A DNA stretch of 35,231 nucleotides from Streptomyces mesophilus. GTDB taxonomy: Bacteria; Actinomycetota; Actinomycetes; Streptomycetales; Streptomycetaceae. This document shows, piece after piece, positions 31,345-35,231 of the stretch. Below the pieces are notes generated by a model that had not been told where the DNA came from, searched no databases, and was given only the letters and a program-made list of their open reading frames with translations. The DNA lies in NCBI RefSeq assembly GCF_011044995.1, contig NZ_JAAKZW010000061.1:1-35231 (forward strand). Direction: 5' to 3'. The position numbers and the translations under genes are program-made. Each line of letters begins with the position of its first letter. Within the stretch, counting starts at the first letter, position 1.

Positions 31345-32112
31345 TCACCGCATCAACGCCCGCCCGAACCCCGAAGCCAGCGGCATCCGCAACCCCAACG
31401 GCGGCGGCGCCGCGAACGCGTCCGCCACCGGTCGCGCGAACGGCTGCCCGAACAGAGCCCCCCGTACGAAATCCACCGCCAGCGCGAACACCTCCGCCCG
31501 GTGCTGCAGCATGGCGTGCCCGTCCGAGTGCACCTCGAAGCGTGCCGTGTCCCGGTTGGCCTTCTTCAGACGCTCGGCGAAACGGAACGAAAGCTCGGGA
31601 TCCGTCCGCTCGTCATTGGTGCCGTGCGCGATCAGCACATGACGGCCGACGAGCTGCTTCACCGGCTCGGGCGCCCGCGCCACATCCTTCTCCGGCAGCC
31701 AAGGGGCCAGCGCGAGCACCGAGTTGACGGCACTGTGCCCGCCCGCGTGCAGCGCGGCCCTGCCGCCCATGTCGATCCCGGCGAGGCAGATCGGCACGTC
31801 GCCGTAGCGCCGTACGACCTCGTCGGCGGCCCAGAGCGCGTCGGCGGCGGGCGCCGCGTCCGCCCCGTTCCAGCCCCGGGCCCGGTAGTGCACGGCGTGC
31901 GCGACCAGGCCCTCCTCGCGCCCGGCGCGGGCCAGCCTGCGGCCGAGCGCGCGCACGTTGGCGAGCGCGAACGGGTGGGCCCGCCGCGCGGAGGTCTCGT
32001 CGCCCGCCGGAAGCAGCAGCACCACACCGCCCACCGCGCGCCCCGGCGTCAGCTCCTGCCCGATGGCCCGCCCAAGTCGGGCCTCACGCCCCGGAATTGC
32101 TTGCTGTGTCAC
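31345..32112 (-). CDS. alpha/beta-hydrolase-fold protein with Asp at nucleophile position
   Basis: A 255-residue cytoplasmic alpha/beta-hydrolase. The nucleophile elbow reads CLAGIDMGGRAAL, so Asp114 occupies the place where most relatives have Ser (G-x-S-x-G). The acid loop is IAHGTNDERTD with Asp167, and SDGHAML supplies His199. The first strand is GGVVLLLPAGDE, with HPFALANVRALGRRLARAG following. Asp nucleophiles occur in haloalkane dehalogenases and epoxide hydrolases, but the overall shape here looks more like dienelactone hydrolase/lysophospholipase-type proteins. It may therefore be catalytically altered or inactive. GTG 32112 has no visible ribosome site. No operon partner is seen. 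Confidence 0.8.
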   Translation of the reverse strand: MTQQAIPGREARLGRAIGQELTPGRAVGGVVLLLPAGDETSARRAHPFALANVRALGRRLARAGREEGLVAHAVHYRARGWNGADAAPAADALWAADEVVRRYGDVPICLAGIDMGGRAALHAGGHSAVNSVLALAPWLPEKDVARAPEPVKQLVGRHVLIAHGTNDERTDPELSFRFAERLKKANRDTARFEVHSDGHAMLQHRAEVFALAVDFVRGALFGQPFARPVADAFAAPPPLGLRMPLASGFGRALMR

Positions 32113-32174
32113 GGCAGAACAGTCTCAGAAATGCGGGTGTACGCAACCTTTACCGGGGGTCACTGTTACGTATC

Positions 32175-32215
32175 GACATCCGATGTCACACCGCGGCACC
32201 CCCGACGCCGCGGTG
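32175..32215. other. dyad and hairpin upstream of adenosine deaminase
   Basis: GACATC-C-GATGTC (32175-32187) is a perfect 6-1-6 dyad. Immediately after it CACCGCGGC (32189-32197) and GCCGCGGTG (32207-32215) form a 9-bp hairpin. Both lie in the 158-nt gap between the divergent hydrolase and adenosine deaminase genes. The dyad is a possible operator and the hairpin has no clear role. Confidence 0.4.
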
Positions 32216-32241
32216 AAGGAATTCCGCACGGACCAGCGCGC

Positions 32242-32264
32242 TCTACGCGCGTAGGCGGTAGAGT
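32242..32264 (+). promoter_or_regulatory. promoter of adenosine deaminase with TCTACGCGCGT motif
   Basis: TCTACGCGCGTAG (32242-32254) contains the 12-bp palindrome CTACGCGCGTAG and shares TCTACGCGCGT with the elements at 18045 and 19397. TAGAGT (32259-32264) is a good -10 ending 6 nt before ATG 32271, and no Shine-Dalgarno sequence is present, so the mRNA may be leaderless. The palindrome sits in the -10/-35 spacer, a repressor-like position. Confidence 0.5.
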
Positions 32265-32270
32265 GCGGCA

Positions 32271-33416
32271 ATGACGAGCCAGACCACTCCCTCCCCGACC
32301 CCGGACCAGATCCGCCGGGCCCCCAAGGTGCTGCTTCACGACCACCTCGACGGCGGCCTGCGCCCCGGGACGATCATCGATCTCGCCCGCGAGAGCGGCT
32401 ATGAAGGCCTCCCCGAGACCGAGGCCGACAAGCTCGGCATCTGGTTCCGCGAAGCCGCCGACTCCGGCTCGCTGCCGCGCTACCTGGAGACCTTCGCGCA
32501 CACCTGCGCCGTCATGCAGACCAAGGAAGCGCTCTTCCGGGTCGCCGCCGAGTGCGCCGAGGACCTCGCGGAGGACGGCGTCGTCTACGCCGAGATCCGG
32601 TACGCACCCGAGCAGCACCTCGAGAACGGCCTCACCCTCGAAGAGGTCGTCGAGGCGGTCAACGAGGGCTTCCGCGAGGGCGAGCGGCGCGCGAAGGAGA
32701 ACGGGCACCGCATCCGCGTCGGCGCCCTGCTCACCGCGATGCGCCACGCGGCCCGTGCCCTGGAGATCGCCGAACTCGCCAACCGCTACCGCGATCTGGG
32801 CGTCGTCGGCTTCGACATCGCGGGCGCCGAGGCGGGCTTCCCGCCCACCCGCCACCTCGACGCCTTCGAGTACCTCAAGCGCGAGAACAACCACTTCACG
32901 ATCCACGCCGGCGAGGCCTTCGGTCTCCCGTCCATCTGGCAGGCCCTGCAGTGGTGCGGAGCCGACCGGCTCGGCCACGGCGTGCGGATCATCGACGACA
33001 TCCAGGTCGCCGACGACGGCACCGTGAAGCTCGGCCGGCTTGCCTCGTACGTACGGGACAAGCGCATCCCGCTGGAAATGTGCCCCTCGTCCAACCTGCA
33101 GACGGGCGCCGCCACTTCCTACGCCGAGCACCCCATCGGGCTGCTGCGCAAGCTGCACTTCCGGGCCACCGTGAACACGGACAACCGCCTGATGTCCGGC
33201 ACGAGCATGAGCCGTGAATTCGAGCACCTGGTCGGTACTTTCGGCTACACGCTCGATGACATGCAGTGGTTCACAGTCAATGCGATGAAATCAGCGTTCA
33301 TTCCTTTCGATGAACGACTCGCCATGATCAACGACGTGATCAAGCCGGGCTATGCCGAGCTCAAGTCGGAGTGGCTGTTCCGGCAGACCGCTGCGACCAG
33401 CGGTTCCGAGGGCTGA
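32271..33416 (+). CDS. add: adenosine deaminase
   Basis: A 381-residue zinc hydrolase that converts adenosine and deoxyadenosine to inosine and deoxyinosine. Active-site motifs are HDHLDGGLRP with metal ligands His23 and His25, a substrate-binding FDIAGAEAG segment near 181, HAGEAFG with ligand His212 and catalytic Glu215, HGVRI with His236, CPSSNLQTG, and NTDNRLMSGT with Asp304 in the position of the metal/catalytic Asp. The NTDNRLMSG variant rather than NTDDP is what I know from actinobacterial ADAs. It is monocistronic, followed by a T-tailed terminator. The shared upstream palindrome suggests co-regulation with nucleoside uptake. Confidence 0.96.
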   Translation: MTSQTTPSPTPDQIRRAPKVLLHDHLDGGLRPGTIIDLARESGYEGLPETEADKLGIWFREAADSGSLPRYLETFAHTCAVMQTKEALFRVAAECAEDLAEDGVVYAEIRYAPEQHLENGLTLEEVVEAVNEGFREGERRAKENGHRIRVGALLTAMRHAARALEIAELANRYRDLGVVGFDIAGAEAGFPPTRHLDAFEYLKRENNHFTIHAGEAFGLPSIWQALQWCGADRLGHGVRIIDDIQVADDGTVKLGRLASYVRDKRIPLEMCPSSNLQTGAATSYAEHPIGLLRKLHFRATVNTDNRLMSGTSMSREFEHLVGTFGYTLDDMQWFTVNAMKSAFIPFDERLAMINDVIKPGYAELKSEWLFRQTAATSGSEG

Positions 33417-33440
33417 GCAGGCGGAAAACACGGATGAGAG

Positions 33441-33473
33441 AACGGCCGGGAAGATCAACTCCCGGCCGTTTTT
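33441..33473 (+). terminator. intrinsic terminator after adenosine deaminase
   Basis: An 11-bp perfect stem (AACGGCCGGGA at 33441-33451, TCCCGGCCGTT at 33460-33470) with an 8-nt loop runs straight into TTT (33471-33473). It lies 24 nt after the stop codon. Confidence 0.9.
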
Positions 33474-33489
33474 CATACGTTGACGGTGT

Positions 33490-33519
33490 TTGCGGGCGCG
33501 CGGCAGGCCTCGATAGCTT
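33490..33519 (+). promoter_or_regulatory. possible promoter of the small secreted protein gene
   Basis: TTGCGG (33490-33495), an 18-nt spacer and TAGCTT (33514-33519) lie 45 nt before ATG 33564. Both hexamers are partial matches to the vegetative consensus. Confidence 0.35.
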
Positions 33520-33563
33520 GCATGACCGCTCAAGAACTCCCCGTCTACAAGGACGTATTCACC

Positions 33564-33995
33564 ATGAAGCAGTCTGCCAAGACCCTCGGTGTCGCCGCCC
33601 TCGGTGCCGCTTTCGCCGCAGCGGGCGCCGGCACCGCGTCGGCAGCTCCCGCTCTTCCGGACCCCGCGCAGGCCGTCGGTGCGGTCACCAAGGACCTTCC
33701 GGTGGGCCAGGTGACCAAGACCCTGCCGGGCGCGACCGAGGCGGTGGACGCCGGGCAGGGTGCGCTCACGAACGGTCTGAGCACCGCCAAGCCGACCCTC
33801 GAGAAGTCGCTGCCGGCGGACACCGACCCGGTCGCGGGCCTGCTCGGCGGTCTGCCGGTGGGCGGTCTCCCGACGGGTGGCCTGCCGACGGGCGGTCTGC
33901 CGGTCGACGGTCTGCCGGTCAGCACCGGCGGTCTGCCGGTCCAGGGCCTCCCCGCGGTCGGCGGCCTCCCGGGTCTGCCCGGCCTCGGCGGCTGA
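33564..33995 (+). CDS. small secreted protein with C-terminal Gly-Leu-Pro repeats
   Basis: A 143-residue protein. MKQSAKTLGVAALGAAFAAAGAGTASA is a clean signal peptide of about 27 residues with an AxA cleavage site. The mature part begins APALPDPAQAVGAVTKDLPVG, carries a short Thr/Lys/Glu-containing region, and from about residue 95 consists of GGLP-type units (GGLPVGGLPTGGLPTGGLPV and similar) to the end, with no Cys, Trp or Phe in the repeat. No enzyme motif is present. Low-complexity Gly/Leu/Pro tails suggest a structural or surface-associated role, but I do not know its function. ATG 33564 has AAGGA about 10 nt upstream; an in-frame ATG at 33522 (MTAQELPV) or 33480 would put polar sequence before the signal and is less likely. 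Its own terminator follows. Confidence 0.8.
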   Translation: MKQSAKTLGVAALGAAFAAAGAGTASAAPALPDPAQAVGAVTKDLPVGQVTKTLPGATEAVDAGQGALTNGLSTAKPTLEKSLPADTDPVAGLLGGLPVGGLPTGGLPTGGLPVDGLPVSTGGLPVQGLPAVGGLPGLPGLGG

Positions 33996-34012
33996 CGCAC
34001 GCCGGCCAAGCG

Positions 34013-34056
34013 GAAAGGGCGCCCACCGGAGTCGTACTCCGGGCGGGCGCCCTTTC
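34013..34056. terminator. terminator after the small secreted protein gene
   Basis: GAAAGGGCGCCC (34013-34024) pairs perfectly with GGGCGCCCTTTC (34045-34056). Inside, CCGGAGT/ACTCCGG extends the stem past a small asymmetric internal loop to a CGT turn. It starts 18 nt after the stop and faces the convergent PspC gene, so it can act in both directions. Confidence 0.85.
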
Positions 34057-34096
34057 GCATGCTCTGTGCTCAGGATCCGTCCCCGGACCCCGGCCG

Positions 34097-34315
34097 CTAC
34101 CACGCAGGCGCGGTGGTGTCCTTGTGGAGGGAGTCCTTCTCGGCGGGCAGCAGCGCCCAGAGCGCCAGGTACAGCAGGAACTGGGGGCCGGGCAGCAGAC
34201 ACGACACGAGGAAGATCACGCGCATCGTGGTCGCGGAGGTGCCGAAGCGCCGTGCCAGCGCTGCGCACACTCCGCCGATCATCCGTCCGTTACGGGGGCG
34301 GGCAAGGGCGGTCAT
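34097..34315 (-). CDS. PspC-domain small membrane protein
   Basis: A 72-residue protein made almost entirely of one PspC domain: a basic N-terminus (MTALARPRNGRMIGGVCAALARRFG, with the family GVCAGLA-like block), then one long hydrophobic segment (MRVIFLVSCLLPGPQFLLYLALWALLP), then a short polar tail. PspC proteins are inner-membrane stress proteins, and in actinobacteria short stand-alone versions are common with no known partner. ATG 34315 has AAGGAG 6 nt upstream. The VanZ-like gene ends 91 nt upstream on the same strand, so the two may be co-transcribed. Confidence 0.9.
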   Translation of the reverse strand: MTALARPRNGRMIGGVCAALARRFGTSATTMRVIFLVSCLLPGPQFLLYLALWALLPAEKDSLHKDTTAPAW

Positions 34316-34406
34316 GGTGGCTCCTTCGCGAACCGTCGGTGAGGCTCCTTCGTCGGCGCCTCGGTGTACTTCAAAGCTACGGTCGCGAACGGCGCAAAAC
34401 GTCAGG

Positions 34407-34955
34407 CTACGGGGCGATCCCGACCCTGGGAATCGTCGGGGTCGGCCCCTGAGACGCCTCGTCCCTGGGCAGGGTCAGCCGACCCGGGAGCCCCTGCCTG
34501 CGGCGGATACGGGCCCGTGCCGCGGGGACGAGGGCCAGATGCGCGACGGCGACACCGACGGTGTTGAGCAGCAGCGAATCGATATCGACGACCTGGCCCG
34601 GTACGGCGGTCTGCAGCAGCTCGATCCCGAGGGAGAGCATCGCCCCCGCCGCGACCGTCCGCAGAAACGACCCGAGCGACGAGGCCTGCAGACGCCCGCC
34701 TGCCATCGGCAGCAGTACGCCCAGCGGCGCGAGCAGCAGCAGTGCCTCACCGATCCGGCGCGCGGCCTGGGCGGGCCCGAGCGCCAGATCCGCCTTGATC
34801 CCGGCGAACGGCTGCAGGTTCGCCGCGGTCACCCACGGCACATCCAGGGGACGCAAGGTGAGCCAGCCGACGAAAGCGAGATGCGCGACGAGGAGCAGAA
34901 CTCCTGTCGCACGAAAGCGGATGACGGCCGACCCGCCAAGTCCCTGACGCTGCAC
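34407..34955 (-). CDS. VanZ-like family membrane protein
   Basis: A 182-residue protein with four or so hydrophobic segments: VLLLVAHLAFVGWLTL, ALLLLAPLGVLLPMA, FLRTVAAGAMLSLGIELLQ and LLLNTVGVAVAHLAL. The VanZ-like hallmark is visible as LAPLGVLLP, SLGIELLQ and VDIDSLLLNTVGV. VanZ proteins are small membrane proteins linked in some cases to low-level teicoplanin resistance, but most chromosomal relatives have no known role. The tail is Arg-rich, then Pro/Thr-rich. GTG 34955 is the only reasonable start; GGGG lies only 3 nt before it, so initiation may be weak or leaderless. Confidence 0.85.
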   Translation of the reverse strand: MQRQGLGGSAVIRFRATGVLLLVAHLAFVGWLTLRPLDVPWVTAANLQPFAGIKADLALGPAQAARRIGEALLLLAPLGVLLPMAGGRLQASSLGSFLRTVAAGAMLSLGIELLQTAVPGQVVDIDSLLLNTVGVAVAHLALVPAARARIRRRQGLPGRLTLPRDEASQGPTPTIPRVGIAP

Positions 34956-35116
34956 GCCCCCCTAGACGCAGGGATACGCGCAAACGGTTCCGCACGGGGC
35001 GGAAGCGGAGGAGTGCACTTGGACGGGCGGCTCGGCGGGGGTGCGGTCTCGTTGCCGGGTGCGGCTGGGTGGCGCCTGCGGCGGGCGACTTTTCCCCTAC
35101 CCGCCCCTTCCCGAAA

Positions 35117-35231
35117 CTGGGGCTGCGCCCCAGACCCCGGATCCGAACTTCGTTCGGATGTCCTCAAACGCCGGACGGGCTGGATGTGCCGGACGGGCTG
35201 GTTGATTGCCGCAGGCGGGGGCTCTGCCCCC
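35117..35231. repeat. hairpin-rich dispersed intergenic repeat (Streptomyces type)
   Basis: This gene-free edge (34956-35231, 276 nt) contains CTGGGGC-TGC-GCCCCAG (35117-35133), ATCCGAAC-TTC-GTTCGGAT (35141-35159), the direct repeat GCCGGACGGGCTGG at 35170-35183 and 35188-35201 (18-nt period), and GGGGGC-TCT-GCCCCC (35217-35231) cut by the window end. From memory such CTGGGGC/GCCCCAG and CAAACGCCGGACGGGCTG modules recur between genes in many Streptomyces genomes. An open frame on the minus strand at 34829-35167 overlaps the VanZ gene and looks spurious. Confidence 0.6.

Noticed and set aside
34829..35167. 112-codon open frame on the minus strand at the right edge
   Set aside because: It overlaps the VanZ-like gene and the hairpin repeat region, and shows no ribosome site or family resemblance.
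1..35231. tRNA/rRNA genes, CRISPR arrays, insertion sequences, phage or integrative element ends
   Set aside because: No cloverleaf-like sequence, regularly spaced repeats, transposase or integrase frame, or att-like duplication was recognised by eye. A tRNAscan or IS search would settle this.

Overview
The window is 35 kb of very GC-rich actinobacterial chromosome. Codon third positions are almost all G or C, genes often overlap by 4 nt (ATGA/GTGA), GTG and leaderless-looking starts are common, and the gene families and iron boxes are of Streptomyces type. I read it as a Streptomyces chromosome. I see no rRNA, tRNA, CRISPR array, integrase or insertion sequence.

Layout. (1) 1-5317: the end of a nonulosonate (sialic/Kdn-like) glycopolymer locus (NeuB-like synthase, polysialyltransferase-like protein), an unknown protein, a secreted SGNH hydrolase and an M20 amidohydrolase. 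(2) 5410-17921: an iron-regulated siderophore locus. One minus-strand transcription unit runs from 16850 to 5410: two FecCD permeases, ATPase, ferri-siderophore lipoprotein, then ATP-grasp ligase, IucA/IucC synthetase, MFS exporter, second IucA/IucC synthetase and PLP decarboxylase. The last five have the same gene types in the same order as pvsABCDE of the Vibrio siderophore vibrioferrin. A divergent FhuF-like iron-sulfur protein probably releases iron. The divergent promoter region carries one near-perfect DmdR/IdeR-type iron box and one weaker one. (3) 18155-26485: nucleoside uptake and salvage, with two tandem BMP-type lipoproteins, a double-domain ATPase, two permeases, cytidine deaminase and thymidine phosphorylase. 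Adenosine deaminase lies apart at 32271 but shares an upstream palindromic motif with both lipoprotein genes. (4) 26593-35231: smaller units, namely a STAS protein, an ECF sigma factor with SnoaL-like tail, an L,D-transpeptidase, a divergent MFS/LysR pair, an alpha/beta hydrolase with Asp at the nucleophile elbow, adenosine deaminase, a small Gly-Leu-Pro repeat secreted protein, PspC and VanZ proteins, and a hairpin-rich intergenic repeat at the right edge.

How they work together. The siderophore unit encodes synthesis, export, import and probable reductive release, all under one iron-controlled divergent promoter region. The nucleoside unit captures extracellular nucleosides and converts them to bases and sugar phosphate. 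The most interesting candidates are the vibrioferrin-like locus in a Gram-positive background, an apparent ATC start codon in the nucleoside ABC ATPase, the shared TCTACGCGCGT motif, the extended cysteine spacing in the FhuF-like protein and the SAF-less NeuB.
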